64,000 nt of DNA from Raphanus sativus (lineage: Eukaryota; Streptophyta; Magnoliopsida; Brassicales; Brassicaceae), in the NCBI RefSeq assembly GCF_000801105.2, contig NC_079516.1:19002998-19066997 (forward strand). Reading direction: 5' to 3'. The notes below the pieces were generated by a model. The model made no database searches. It was not told the origin of the DNA and saw only the letters and a program-made list of their open reading frames with translations. This document shows positions 12,498 through 23,961 of this stretch, piece after piece. Positions within the stretch are counted from its first letter, which is position 1, and each line of letters begins with the position of its first letter. Position numbers and translations under genes: made by a program.

Positions 12498-13320
12498 TAG
12501 TATGTATATTATTTCTGCCTCCTAAAATACGACAAAACAAACATTGAAGGGGTAACCAGTCATTATATTTTTTTTGGTAACCTAAACTAGTCATTATATT
12601 GATTCAAACAATCTTGAGATTGTTTTGTTGTCCATATTATGTCTTACTCTTCCGCACAATCGTTTAACTCTCTTTAGTACAATGACAAACAGAACATACA
12701 TTCTTCTGCCATCAATCAATGTAAGCTTCGAAAATGCATGTATTTGCATAAGTGTTAATAGTCTCAATAAGTATCTCAGGAACTGCATCAAACATATTAT
12801 TGTATTGCCCATATTAGACATCTTGTTTCAAGAAGAGTTGTAGCACTGAAAATTGCTGCATATCAATGTAAAGTCTCTCTCTCATTGAAAGCCTTTTAGC
12901 AAAAAAAAAGTCTCTCTTTTATTGTCCAGCCAGCTCCAACTATTTGATTTTCTTTCTGTACTCAAAGTTTTTGTTAAAGCATTCCAACAGTTATTTTTTC
13001 TTAGGGTTCTCAAAAATTTTAAATATTAAAATAATAACATAAGTAGAGAGTGTGAGGTAAAGTTCTCCGCATAGGATTTTCAGAAACCATTTTAATATTT
13101 GTGTTGCCATATGTCATGATATAAATAACTCTATTACAAACAAAATTAATTTCAATCAGAAGATTTTATTCTGTTATAATATTAATATTTTAATTCACGC
13201 TTTTGAAGCACGAGTTTTACGGTTAATAACAATATTTTATATAGATTAGTGTTTTGGTTTTGATATATACATTAGTAAATTAAATAGTTGTATTATGTCA
13301 GAAAATAAAATTATTTTATA
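12498..13320. other. AT-rich spacer
   Basis: Short frames near 12594-12843 lie on both strands of the same DNA and resemble nothing known. No RNA gene or repeat structure stands out. Confidence 0.4.
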
Positions 13321-13321
13321 T

Positions 13322-13397
13322 GCGAATGGGATTAGATACTCCAGTAGTCCTAGCCGTAAACGATGGATACTAGGCGCTGTGCGTATCGATCCGTGTC
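13322..13397 (+). other. nuclear insert of plastid 16S rRNA sequence (NUPT)
   Basis: The block from GCGAATGGGATTAGATACTC to GTGCGTATCGATCCGTG matches the chloroplast 16S rRNA segment around the universal GGATTAGATACCC and GTAGTCC sites, including the plant-plastid run CGTAAACGATGGATACTAGG. At least two substitutions are visible (GATACTCC for GATACCCC, CGATCCG for CGACCCG). Only about 75 bases are present, so it is a non-functional transfer from the plastid and not an rRNA gene. Confidence 0.85.
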
Positions 13398-15344
13398 TGG
13401 ATGCTTTCAAAGAAAATTTTGCTTTATAGATAATCTTTTCAGGGGTACAAACAATTAATAAATTAACCCGTATCGACCAAGATCTATTGTTGAACCAGTA
13501 AATTTAGAGACCCGTATATAATCATGTTCAGAATTAGTTAAATTTATGTATGTAAAAATCTTATAAAACCTGATACAAACCCAAAAACTCATAATTAACC
13601 CGTGATTTGCTAATGGTTGATCCTATAAAAACCAAATTAAATATGATGGTTTTAAAAAGATGATTCAAACTTTCTTATACTTTTAATTAATACATAAATT
13701 TGAATCAATTATTTGATTTGTGATTTTTTATTCTTAATAAAAAATTTCTATATCATTTAAAGAACATGGAAAAAGTAGTGACAAAATAAACTACAATTTA
13801 TTGTTATAATATAAATTTGTATATTTTTATTTTAGATTTAAAATTGATTTATTATAATTTTATATACTTGTAACTTAATTTTTAGCCAAAGCCTAATTTT
13901 GTAAAACAATTAGTTAAACAATTTGTTTTTCATGGCAAAACTAAATTGAATAAAAATAAAAATAATGATATTAAATTATACTTTGTAAAAACATGAGTTT
14001 TTTATATTAATTTATCATTTTCAATAGTGTATAGAATTATATTATTATATTTTATATATCAAAATTACTAATCTATTGATTCTCGGTTCAACTAACCTAG
14101 TGAGTTATCCAATTTAATATCTGGATCGGGTTTTAAAATATTCCTTTTTAGAATGGTCCCGAGTTTGTAATGAATTTCTTATAATTTAAAATGTTGTGAA
14201 ATTATATGTCAAAATACTTCAAATTTCAAAAAGGGTAATATGTTAGATGTATATCCTTTTCTTTATTTGGTATAATATGTGGTACAATATGTGATTAAAA
14301 TTCTAAAGCACAAAACAAAATTGACATAGGATTTTTTGTTTAATTCTAATTTTAATGTTTAAAATGATTAGTTAAAAAGTGAGTATGAAGTTAATATTTA
14401 TTTTATTATGTGAACTGGAAATAAGATTAATTAGTATTCAAAAATGGTCAAATAAAATTATATTTGAGAATTTATCACGTTAAAGTACAAATCTAGGATA
14501 CTCAATTAAGATACGAAGCATAATTTGGAATAAATCTCTAGTATATTTACAAAAAAAATTGAATAGATAAATATTTTGGGATTGTCATTAATTATTTTCT
14601 ATTAATTAGTAAAAATATAGGACAAAATCTTGTTAAAATGTAAGTTAAAGATTTATACCTTAAAAGAGAATCATTCTAAAAATTTACTATAAAAAGGTTA
14701 TTTGACCAATGTTTAACTATTTATTATTTTTGATCCTACCATTAATTAATCTAATATACAAAAGTATAAGTATTTAAATGAATCCTATTATTATTTCTTA
14801 TTTCATGTGATAGACTTCTTTTCTAAAATATTTTATTACCTAACATTATGTTTGTTATGCAATATTGTTATACACAATTTTATGTTCAGAATAGACTTAC
14901 AACATTTACACATTAATTATAAAAATGATTGTATTATCCAAAGTATAATTTAAAATTTTTGAAATTTTACCGAAATCTGAAACTATAACCAAAAACTCAA
15001 ATCCAAAACTTAAAATAATATTTAAAATACTGAAAACATATTTAAATACCCAAATATACATAATATATACAAAACATTTTAGATACTTTTGGTACCTGGA
15101 CTCAAACAGAGATTCATGGATCCAAAAACAAATCCAACATATATTTTGATCCATCCATCCATGACCCGAACCTGTGTTTTAGATGATGATTGTTTATTTT
15201 ATTTTTAGATTTTAGTTTTTAATTTTTGGCTTTTAGTTTTTGGTTTTTGAATTTTATTTTTAGTTTTTGGTTTTTGATTTTGTTTTAGATTTTAGTTTTT
15301 TTCAAAACTTGAATGGTAATTTTAGATTTTCTTTTTTTTTAAGA
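13398..15344. other. AT-rich spacer left of the large MULE
   Basis: No gene is visible. The sequence is AT-rich with low-complexity TTTTTAGTTTTTGG words at about 15190-15310. The last nine bases before the MULE are its target-site duplication. Confidence 0.5.
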
Positions 15345-15353
15345 TTAAAATTA
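15345..15353. repeat. left 9-bp target-site duplication
   Basis: TTAAAATTA here is repeated exactly at 30876-30884 on the other side of the MULE. A 9-bp duplication is the usual footprint of Mutator-like insertion. Confidence 0.85.
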
Positions 15354-15400
15354 GGGCTTATTGCAAAAGTGACTCAAAACTTGAATTCAAACAGAAAACT
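15354..15400 (+). repeat. left terminal inverted repeat
   Basis: Starts GGGCTTATTGCAAAAGTGAC and pairs imperfectly with the last about 45 bases of the element (30830-30875). The shared core is GTGACTCAAAACTTG. Confidence 0.75.
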
Positions 15401-15869
15401 AACCTTTTCTTTTGACTCATTTTTTTTTTTGAGTTTTTAACCCCACATCTGCATTTTATCTACGAAAATGCCATTAACCCTTTTTTTTTTTTTTTTTTTC
15501 GAAAATGGCTTCTTTACTGTCTCAACCTCATTTTCTTCAAGTATTTACAATATTGCCACTGCCATGAATAGTGGGAACAACCTTGTACGAACTGTTTGGA
15601 GCTTTTAATGCCCTTTAATGCACGTAAATCTCTTTACACTCTCTCTGTTTCAATTGTTATGAACTAAAAACAACATTTCTTTCACTTTCTCTCCATATTC
15701 ATCCAAAAAACTGAAGCTTTTGATTCAAAATTGTTTGGAGCCATATTTCTTTCGTTTTGACTTACGGTTGCTTTCGTTTGAGGTTCTGGGTGGTTGGAGA
15801 AGACCCTGTGTGCAAACAAAGTCATCTCACCTAGTTGAAGGTACGAATTTGAATTTTTTTCAAAATCTG

Positions 15870-16700
15870 TTCGCGTAGAAGACTTACAAGTAAGTCATCT
15901 GTATGTAGAAGACTTACTGATGAGTCTTCTGGTCAAACGGACGACTTAAACTAAGTCGTCCAGCTTTGTTTGGTGAAAAAAAACAGTCCAGACGACTTAT
16001 ATATAAGTCGTCTACGAGAAACAGGCTAGTTTTGCATTTGACCGAATCGTGTCAGATCTTTGACTATTTCTGGACGACTTATAATTCAGTCGTCTCTCGG
16101 AAAGTTAAAATTTCAATATTTTATTAAACTAGACGTCTTAGGTTAGTTTTGTAGTTGAAAAATAAAACTTCATAATTTAATTTTTACCAGACGACATAAT
16201 ATAAAGTCGTCCCGTCAGAAGACTTAATTTAAAGTCGTCCGGGGAAAGCAAAGTCGTCCAGAATTTTTCCCAATTAAGTCGTCCAAACCTTGCTTATCCC
16301 GGACGACCTTAAATTAAGTCGTCTAGCTGGACGACTTTTAGTTAAGTCGTCTGGAGAAAGTTAAATTTCAAGTTTTAGTTTTCAATTACAAAACTAACCT
16401 GGGACGACTTACGTGTAAGTCGTCTAGTTTGAATAAAATATTGAAATTTTTACTTTCCAGAGACGACTGATTTATAAGTCGTCCAGAAATAGTCAAAGAT
16501 CTGACACGATTCGGTCAAATGCAAAACTAGCCCGTTTTTCGTAGACGACTTATATATAAGTCGTCTGAATTTTTTTTTTTAACAAACAAAGCCGGACGAC
16601 TTAGAATTAAGTCGTCCCTTTTAATTTTCAATTGCAAAAGTGACCTCTTTAGACGACTTACCTTTAAGTCTTCTGGACGACTTAAATCTAAGTCGTCTGC
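15870..16700. repeat. palindromic GACGACTTA/TAAGTCGTC cluster 1
   Basis: Repeated words of the form GACGACTTA(n)TAAGTCGTC, with spacers such as TATA, AAC and GAAT, occur every few tens of bases on the left side of the transposase remnant. Each word is nearly self-complementary. The same vocabulary fills the other non-coding parts of the element. Confidence 0.85.
15939..16617. repeat. long inverted repeat (arms about 230-250 bp)
   Basis: The left arm 15939-16170 and right arm 16370-16617 are inverted copies. The right arm contains TTCAATTACAAAACTAACC, GATCTGACACGATTCGGTC and GCAAAACTAGCC; the left arm holds their complements in mirrored order (GGTTAGTTTTGTAGTTGAA, GACCGAATCGTGTCAGATC, GGCTAGTTTTGC). 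The loop of about 200 bases is itself filled with GACGACTT palindromes. It lies in the likely 5' intron or leader of the transposase remnant. A transcript would fold into one long hairpin. Confidence 0.8.
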
Positions 16701-16768
16701 GATAATGTTTGTTGAACTTCTTCATTTTCTCTATGTTTACTAATGTGTTTTATTTTGAATATTTGCAG

Positions 16769-17241
16769 ATGATTTTTAAGTTACATGCAGTGTATGGAGA
16801 ATGGTTGTTGAGAGATTTCCGTTGGGATTTTGTGGTTGATGATCTCAAAGGAGCAAGATTGTTTTTATTGAATGAAGATTCAACACATGCTGAACTTGTT
16901 GCAATGGCTCAAGAAGATTATAACCTGGACATGAGATCAGTGACTGTGGAGATTAGCTACTCATTACCAGCAGAAATGATGATGACTCCAAGCAGTCCTC
17001 CCATTCATGTTACAAGTGATAGACAAGTTCGAAACTTGCTCGAGATATTGAGGAACGAGAATGCTTTCCTCCAAACGTAAAGCGTGGTCCGGGGAGACAG
17101 AAGAAATCAAGATGGCAATCTTGGTTGGAGCTATCTAGGATGAGGGGACACAAACCCAGGAAGAAACACAGGGCACGGAGATGCTCAAACTGCAAGGAAA
17201 CTGGCCATACGAAACCACAATGTACACAACCAGTTGACTAG
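16769..17241 (+). pseudogene. MURA-like transposase remnant, catalytic core deleted (copy A)
   Basis: The start codon follows a good acceptor (TTTGCAG at 16762-16768). The first 90 or so residues (MIFKLHAVYGEWLL, then WDFVVDDLKGARLFLL, then IHVTSDRQVRNLLEI) match the N-terminal PB1-like domain of plant MURA transposases. Directly after this come the usual C-terminal parts: FPPNVK-RGPGRQKKSRWQ and the CCHC zinc knuckle CSNCKETGHTKPQC, ending at TAG 17239-17241. The DDE catalytic domain and the SWIM zinc finger that should lie between are absent, so the product cannot catalyse transposition. One base shift at about 17043-17090 separates the two parts in copy A (the N-terminal frame stops at 17080). 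Copy B reads through here in the second frame. Confidence 0.75.
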
Positions 17242-17800
17242 TTGTCCAGACGACCTAAATATAAGTCGTCCAGTCTTGATTACCCGTCCAGACGACTAAT
17301 TTCTAAGTCGTCCAGTGTTTCGTCTACCTTCTACGAGTCGTCCAGTGTATTAGACTACCTTCTACTATCCCTTCAAGTGTATTTTTTTAGACGACCTTTT
17401 ACGAAGTCGTCCAGTGTATTTAAGTCGTCCAGTGTATTTAAGTCGTCCAGTGTTTAGACTACCTTCTACTATCCCTTCAAGTGTATTTTTTTTTAGACGA
17501 CCTTTTACGAAGTCGTCCAGTGTATTTTATTTTAGACTACCTTATTTTTTTTAGACGACCTTATTTGTAAGTCGTCCAGTGTATTTTATTTTTAGACTAC
17601 CTTATTTTTTTTAGACGACCTTATTTGTAAGTCGTCCAGCTGGAAAACCTTCCAGACGACTTATTTGTAAGTCGTCCAGCTGGAAAACCTTCCAGACGAC
17701 TTATTTGTAAGTCGTCCAGCTGGAAAACCTTCCAGACGACTTATTTGTAAGTCGTCCAGCTGGAAAACCTTCCAGACGACTTATTTGTAAGTTAGAAAAT
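17242..17800. repeat. palindromic repeat cluster 2, with a 40-bp tandem unit
   Basis: Downstream of the transposase remnant the sequence is built of GACGACC/AAGTCGTCCAGTGTATT words. From about 17620 it becomes a regular 40-bp tandem unit (GTCGTCCAGCTGGAAAACCT TCCAGACGACTTATTTGTAA) repeated about four times. CCAGCTGG and the TTCCAG/CTGGAA pair make every unit foldable. Confidence 0.85.
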
Positions 17801-18009
17801 CTATACAAGTTAGAAAATCAAATAAATCATACATGCCCACAAACATACAAATAGATTTGTGTAAACAAATAGTTCAAATATACAAATAGATTTGTGTATA
17901 CAAATAGTTCAAATATACAAATTGATTTGTGTATCTATACAAGTTAAAAATCTATACAAGTTAAAAAATCTATACAAGTTAAAAAATCTATACAAATTGA
18001 TTTGTGTAT
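17801..18009. repeat. short AT-rich direct repeats
   Basis: Tandem words of the type AAATCTATACAAGTTA and ATACAAATAGATTTGTGTA separate the palindromic cluster from the 3' end of the ULP1 gene. Confidence 0.6.
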
Positions 18010-21000
18010 CTAATCATACATGCCTACAAACATACCACCATCCTCATTATCTTTCAGATGCTGATCAACAAGCTCCGTCCATATAGCCAAAGCCATAGTA
18101 TCCCTCATAGTCTTCGCATTGGACCTAGCAAAGTCTTTAGGGCTAAAGGGGACCCCAAGAGCATGACATTCAATGTACTTTGCAGCGTACACGCCACAAT
18201 CACCATTGTTGGCCGTGGGTACATCTTTGAGGAGTCTCTCATAAGTGTATCGCTCCAACCCATGCATCTGGTCTCCGCACTCCACAATCAGATAAGGGAC
18301 CATCTCGAGAAAAGGCTCCATTATCTCATCCCATCTTTCTGGTATGGTAGTTGAAGGTATGCTGTCCCAGACGACTATGTGCCTCTTAGGGATCGATATC
18401 CAAATAGCCACCCAATGTTTGTTGTCCAAGTTCAGTGGCGCATAGATATCATCAATGTCCTCCCCCACTTCTTGTTTGATTGGCAAAATGAAGGCATTGA
18501 TCCGTCATACAAACTCGCCGCCCCACTAGGTAGCATTTTTCCTAAACCATTGTGATCAGACGACGATGTTTTGAAGACCAGATACTGTTCTCTCCAAGAC
18601 TGGGTAAAGTTGTGATCCAGGAAGCACATTCGCTCGCTCCGGAAACATTGTGGGTTCTCCTTATACCTCTGCCTCAGCACATTCATCCAAGCATCTATAT
18701 GCTGCATATAAAATAATACAAGTTAGAACCTTCCAGACGACTTACAAATAAGTCGTCTGGAAGGTTTTCCAGCTGGACGACTTACAAATAAGTCGTCTGG
18801 AAGGTTTTCCAGCTCGAAAAACCTTCCAGACGACTTATTTGTAAGTCGTCCAGCTGGAAAACCTTCCAGACGACTTATATATTTACAAATCTATACAAAG
18901 ACAAGTTACCAGACGACTTATTTGTAAGTCTTCTGGAAGGTTTTCCAGCTGGACGACTTACAAATAAGTCGTCCAGCTGGAAAACCTTCCAGACGACTTA
19001 TAATTTACAAATCTATACAAAGACAAGTTACCAGACCGACTTAAAGATAAGCAGAAGACTTACTACGTCTTCCAGCCATGCTTTGGATGTCCGGAGTTTT
19101 TGATACCACCAAGTTGGTGATGTACGTGGTTTGTCCTCTTCCTTAGTGAAATAATCACTGCAAACAAAAAAGCAATCAGTTTTGGTAGACTAAATCAAGC
19201 TATTATGGGTAAAGCAATCACTTACGGATCAGTTTTCAACCAATCAGCGAGCTCCTTCATCTTAGGTCTGTTTAGTGTGGGAAATGGATTATACTTTCCC
19301 ACTCTAAGGAGTTTCCTTCTCTCTGCCGTATAAGGAGATATCTGCGTGGGAGCAGGTTTCTTCGTTCGTTCACTCCTTGCACGCACAGAAGCAGTGGGAG
19401 CTGTTTGGTCCAATACAACCAGGCTCGGTTCTGAAGCTGAAGCTGGATCGGTGGAAGCGAAGCTCGGTTGTTGATCGTTGGAAGCGAAGCTCGGTTGGTC
19501 AGTGGAAGTGAGAGGAACAATCTCTTTGGAGGTGACACCATCTGCTTTATCCTCCGGCAAGATCTTATATACCGAGATCGCCTCATCTGCTGTATCCTCC
19601 GGCAACAATCTCTGCAATAAAAGAGAACAAGTTAACCCTGGACGACTTAAATAAAAGTTGGGAGAGGATTTGGTTCCTGCTGGAGTTCAGACGACTTATT
19701 TGTAAGTCTTCTGGAAGGTTTTCCAGCTGGACGACTTACAAATAAGTCGTCTGGAAGGTTTTCCAGCTGGAAAACCTTCCAGACGACTTATTTGTAAGTC
19801 GTCCAGCTGGAAAACCTTCCAGACGACTTATATATTTACAAATCTATACAAAGACCAGACGACTTAAAGATTTGATATTAACCTCTTTGGGCAGAGGAGA
19901 AGGCTGTTTCTTTTGTGGAGAAGGCTTTTTCGTTTTGAGGAGCAGGCTGTTTCGTCTGAGGAGCAGGCTGTTTAGTTTGAGGAGCAGGCTGTTTCGTTTG
20001 AGGAGCAGGCTGTTTAGTTTGAGGAGCAGGCTGTTTAGTTTGAGGAGCAGGCTGTTTCGCCTTTTGAGGAGTAGGCTTTGCCTTTTGAGGAGCAGGCTGT
20101 CTGGTGGGAGGAGTAGGATGATTGGTTTGAAGTGGAGGCTGATCCTTTTGAGGAGTAGTCTGTTTGTTACTAGCCCCGGTTTCTGGGGCTTGTGGGGTAG
20201 GGTGTTTTTTACTAACCCCGGTTTCTGGGGCTTGAGGGGTAGCCTGATTGGTGACACCAACCTTCTTCTCCACAGCTTCCAATCTATCGGAGATCTTCCT
20301 AATCTCCCTGATGCACTTCTTAAACCCCTCTTTCATCATGTCACCTAAGTCCTTGAACATGTTTTCTAACTCCTCTCTGGTCACCCAACTAGCCTCTTCT
20401 CTAGCCTCTTCTGTAGCCTCTTCTGTAGCCTCTGTAGGAGCCTCTTCTCTAGCCTCTTTAGGAGCCTCTTTAGGAGCCTCTTTACGAGCTTTCTTCCGAG
20501 GTCTCTGATTGTCTTCCTCCACCTCCTCCACAACCATCTCTTTGGCTCTTTTCGATGGAGTCACAAACTTGGGTTTTGTACCAGTGACTTCCCAGCAATC
20601 CATGGTCCACTTCCACGGTCTCCGATCATACATCACTTTAATGATGTTCTCCGCGGGCACGTCATCAACCTCAGAGTCCCATTTTGGCCACATTTCACTA
20701 ATGTCCTTCTCAACAAAGTTGATCACGCGGGTCTGCAGTAAATAGAAGAAGAATCGAGTTAGATATTTGAAACAAAATACTAAATAGACGACTTAATTAT
20801 AAGTCGTCAACTAAGTCGTCCAGCTGGACGACCTTCCAGACGACTTATTATAAGTCGTCTACTAAGTCGTCCAGCTGGACGACCTTCCAGACGACTTATA
20901 ATAAGTCGTCTACTAAGTCGTCCAGCTGGAAGACCTTCCAGACGACTTATAATAAGTCGTCTACTAAGTCGTCCAGCTGGAAGACCTTCCAGACGACTTA

Positions 21001-22415
21001 TAATAGTCGTCTACTAGTCGTCCAGCTGGAAGACCTTCCAGACGACTTATAATAAGTCGTCTACTAAGTCGTCCAGCTGGAAGACCTTCCAGACGACTTA
21101 TAATAAGTCGTCTACTAAGTCGTCCAGCTGGAAGACCTTCCAGACGACTTATAATAAGTCGTCTACTAAGTCGTCCAGCTGGAAGACCTTCAGACGACTT
21201 ATAATAAGTCGTCTACTAAGTCGTCCAGCTGGAAGACCTTCCGGACGACTTAATTAAGTGAAGATGGAAAGGTACCTGACTCAAGATAGCAGCTTTCATG
21301 AATCTGCGGCCTCTGCTGCCGTCGTAAGCCAGAATCGGTGGAGACGGACTGTTTGCTCTGGGTAGACCAATACTAGCACCCAATCCCGGAATAGCTTCGT
21401 ACGCCCAGACCTGAAGAACTTGTATAAAGCCATCCACGGTGTAACAGCCAGTAATATCTTTGTTCCACAAAGAGTCCATCAGCACCTTAAACGCGACTCT
21501 CCCCCATGGATAATTCTCAAACCTTTCTAAATCCATCACTAGCCTTGCGAGAGTAGCTCGTGTAGCGCTTGAGAACTTTTTCCCTTCAATGAATCCAGTG
21601 AAGATGGAAAGGTACGCGAGTCGCTTGCGATCTTCCCTGGACCAATCCCCGCATCTCTTCAGTGCTGCTATTATCTGATCAGTACTTGGCCCAGCTTCCC
21701 GATGAACTCCCATCATCTCCCAGAAAGAAACCATCTGTGGGGTAACTTCACATTCTGGTGTCTCAAGGTCCTCGATGTAGTCGCAGTTTAGACCAGTGAT
21801 GTTTTCAAACTCTAACAGTGAAAACCTCGCAGGTTCTGGACCAACGAGACACCACATCTCGTACTTCTTCTTAATGTCCAGCTTTAAACCGAGCAAGTGG
21901 TGAACCAGCCTTGAAGCCCAACCAAATCCCTGCTCCTTGAACTTGATGAAAACTCCCAATCTCGACTCCTTGAGCTCTTCAAATTCAGCATCAGTGAGAG
22001 CTTCCCTAAGAGCAGTATGCAACTTCGTGTTATCCGTATGATACGAAATGCTATTGTGGGGTTCTGGCTCTTCCCCTAATGTGTATAACCTACGGGGGAG
22101 TTCTGGAATATCCATCCTTTTTGTCTGCAAAATAATCAAAGACAACAATAGAAGTCAGAACACAAGCTAAATCAATCACGCCTTAATTGTTACTCCAGAC
22201 GACTTAGTAGACGACTTAAATATAAGTCGTCTAGAAAGTCGTCCAACTGGACGACTTAGTTGACGACTTATATTTAAGTCGTCTGGAAGTCTTCCAAATG
22301 GACGTACTAAGTCGTCCAGGTTGAAGACTTTCCAGACGACTTACTTACAAGTCTTCCAGTAGAAAAATTTCAAGCGGACCTGATTAGTCGCAGAAGGAGT
22401 TCGAGTACTCGTCAT
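18010..22415 (-). CDS. transposon-borne DUF1985/ULP1-like cysteine protease (copy A)
   Basis: ULP1-type C48 proteases cut SUMO from proteins; transposon copies are of unknown use. Six exons are supported by GT-AG borders and phase: 22415-22380, 22124-21276, 20732-19883, 19611-19226, 19157-19064 and 18701-18010, about 970 residues. Exon 2 is the DUF1985 domain (FGWASRLVHHLLGLKL, FSLLEFENITGLNCDY). Exon 3 has a Glu/Lys/Ala-rich coiled segment and then a QPAPQTK tandem linker. Exon 6 holds the protease, with His in NKHWVAIW, Asp in VVWDS and Cys in NNGDCGVYAAKY. The residue six before the catalytic Cys, usually the oxyanion Gln, is Thr here. Two single-base indels, one in the linker at about 19935 and one at about 18465, break the frame. 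Copy B is normal at each of these two positions, so they are probably consensus errors. Confidence 0.75.
18720..19060. repeat. palindromic repeat cluster 3 (ULP1 intron 5)
   Basis: GACGACTTACAAATAAGTCG words alternate with GGAAGGTTTTCCAGCTGG spacers and fill most of the intron between exons 5 and 6. The spacers are themselves palindromic. Confidence 0.8.
19640..19870. repeat. palindromic repeat cluster 4 (ULP1 intron 3)
   Basis: The same words as in intron 5, including GACGACTTATTTGTAAGTCG and CCAGCTGGAAAACCTTCCAG, occupy the intron between exons 3 and 4. Confidence 0.8.
20790..21255. repeat. 51-bp tandem array (ULP1 intron 2, copy A)
   Basis: About eight to nine head-to-tail units of 51 bp, each built from AAGTCGTCTACTAAGTCGTC, CAGCTGGAAGACCTTCCAGA and CGACTTATAAT. 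The unit length is a multiple of three, so an open frame with a 17-residue period runs through it by chance. Two neighbouring units here lack bases (about 21004-21020) that copy B has. Confidence 0.85.
22190..22370. repeat. palindromic repeat cluster 5 (ULP1 intron 1)
   Basis: Degenerate GACGACTTAAATATAAGTCG words fill the intron between the first two exons of the ULP1 gene. Confidence 0.75.
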
Positions 22416-22920
22416 TGTGGTTATAGATCTGAAAAAATAAACGTGAAACGGTGAGAATGAGTAAATTGAAAGAGACAACGTTTTATGTTCATCTTTTCCA
22501 CGAGTTTGATGACTTACCGGCGTTAGGGTTTACAGAGAAACGGCGCTACGGTTTTACAGAGAAGAAGCGGCGGCGCTAGGGTTTAGAAGAAGCGGCGGCG
22601 CTAGGGTTTAGAAGAAACGGCGGTGCTAGCTAGTGTTTAGAGTAAGCGGCGGTGAGAACGTTGGTGAGCACGGTGGCGAGGGGCGACGGTTTGTTCGGAA
22701 ATAGTGGAAGCGGGGGCGCTAGGGTTTAGAGGAATCGGCGGCGCTAGGGTTAGAAGAAGCTGCGGCGACAACGGTGAGAATGAAGTGAGATAGATAGCCG
22801 ACGTTGAGAACGATGGTTGTTCGGAAATAGTGGGATTCGAATCGCCTTTGATATCGCCGGTGAGAGAGAACTGTTAGGGTTTCTGTTCGCCGGAAAATGA
22901 AAAAAAAAAAAAAAATCACC
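22416..22920 (-). promoter_or_regulatory. 5' region of the ULP1 gene with GCGGCGGCGCTAGGGTTT repeats
   Basis: GC-rich tandem units of about 25 bp (GAAGAAGCGGCGGCGCTAGG plus GTTTA) at about 22558-22640 and related words to 22760 precede the first exon. AGGGTTTA is a telobox-like word often found in plant 5' leaders. Together with the sudden GC rise this suggests the leader or promoter of the minus-strand gene; the start of transcription cannot be placed. Confidence 0.45.
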
Positions 22921-22984
22921 TTATATTGGGGTAAATAATCCGGTTAGCTTAAAAGTACATTGGTAAACTTTAAGGTTTGGTCCG

Positions 22985-23500
22985 GTTTAGACGACTTATT
23001 CTGGCTGATAATGTACATCAGACGACCTAATATTTAGTCGTCTGGGAACAGAAGACTAAATATTAAGTCGTCCAATACCCTAAATGAACCCCTAAACTAA
23101 AATGACTAAATTAACTTACTAACCACGTTATAAATCAAATTATACTTCAATAGTGTTTACTATACACAGAAACGAACACGCCTAGGTAATTTTAAAAATT
23201 TTTCAAAAACGGTTTTAATGCTTTCCAAAATCTAACCCTAAGAACACATACAATACTACAACATAGTTGATGAAACATAAACTAAAGAATATCATGACTC
23301 ACTACTTTCACTCATCTTGGGCTGAAAACAATTGAAATTTGTTATATATTAATTTATATCTCTTAAGACATATGTTAATTACATAATTCCAATTTTCACT
23401 TATCAAAATATTTTTTACAAAATTTTTAAATTATTTTAGAATAACTGTCCAGACGACTTAACTTAAAGTCGTCTGGACGACTTTATTTTCAAGTCGTCTG
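22985..23500. repeat. palindromic repeat cluster 6 near the right end (copy A)
   Basis: GACGACTTATT, CAGACGACCTAATATTTAGT and GACGACTTAACTTAAAGTCG words continue at 22985-23070 and again at about 23450-23500, up to the gap. The AT-rich segment between has none of them. Confidence 0.75.
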
Positions 23501-23600
23501 NNNNNNNNNNNNNNNNNNNNNNNNNNNNNNNNNNNNNNNNNNNNNNNNNNNNNNNNNNNNNNNNNNNNNNNNNNNNNNNNNNNNNNNNNNNNNNNNNNNN
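23501..23600. other. assembly gap, 100 N
   Basis: Exactly 100 unknown bases, a conventional scaffolding gap of unknown size. It falls inside the large MULE. The sequence left of it stops at the equivalent of 30701, and the sequence right of it starts at the equivalent of 16399. Confidence 0.98.
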
Positions 23601-23961
23601 CCTGGACGACTTACGTGTAAGTCGTCTAGTTAATAAAATATTGAAATTTTACTTCCAGAGACGACTGATTTATAAGTGTCCAGAAAATAGTCAAAGATCT
23701 GACCGAATCGGTCAAATGCAAACTAGCCCTTTCGTAGACGACTTATATATAAGTCTCTGAATTTTTTTTTTTAACAAACAAAGCCCGGGACGACTTAGAA
23801 TTAAGTCGTCCCTTTTAATTTTCAATTGCAAAGTGACCTCTTTAGACGACTTACCTTTAAGTCTTCTGACGACTTTAAATCTAAGTCGTCTGCGATAATG
23901 TTTGTTGAACTTCTTCATTTTTCTCTATGTTTACTAATGTGTTTTATTTTGATATTTGCAG

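Noticed and set aside
13322..13397. Functional rRNA gene
   Set aside because: Only about 75 bases of plastid 16S are present, with substitutions.
19844..20348. Leu/Arg-rich frames over the QPAPQTK linker
   Set aside because: Shadow frames of exon 3 of the ULP1 gene created by its tandem codons.
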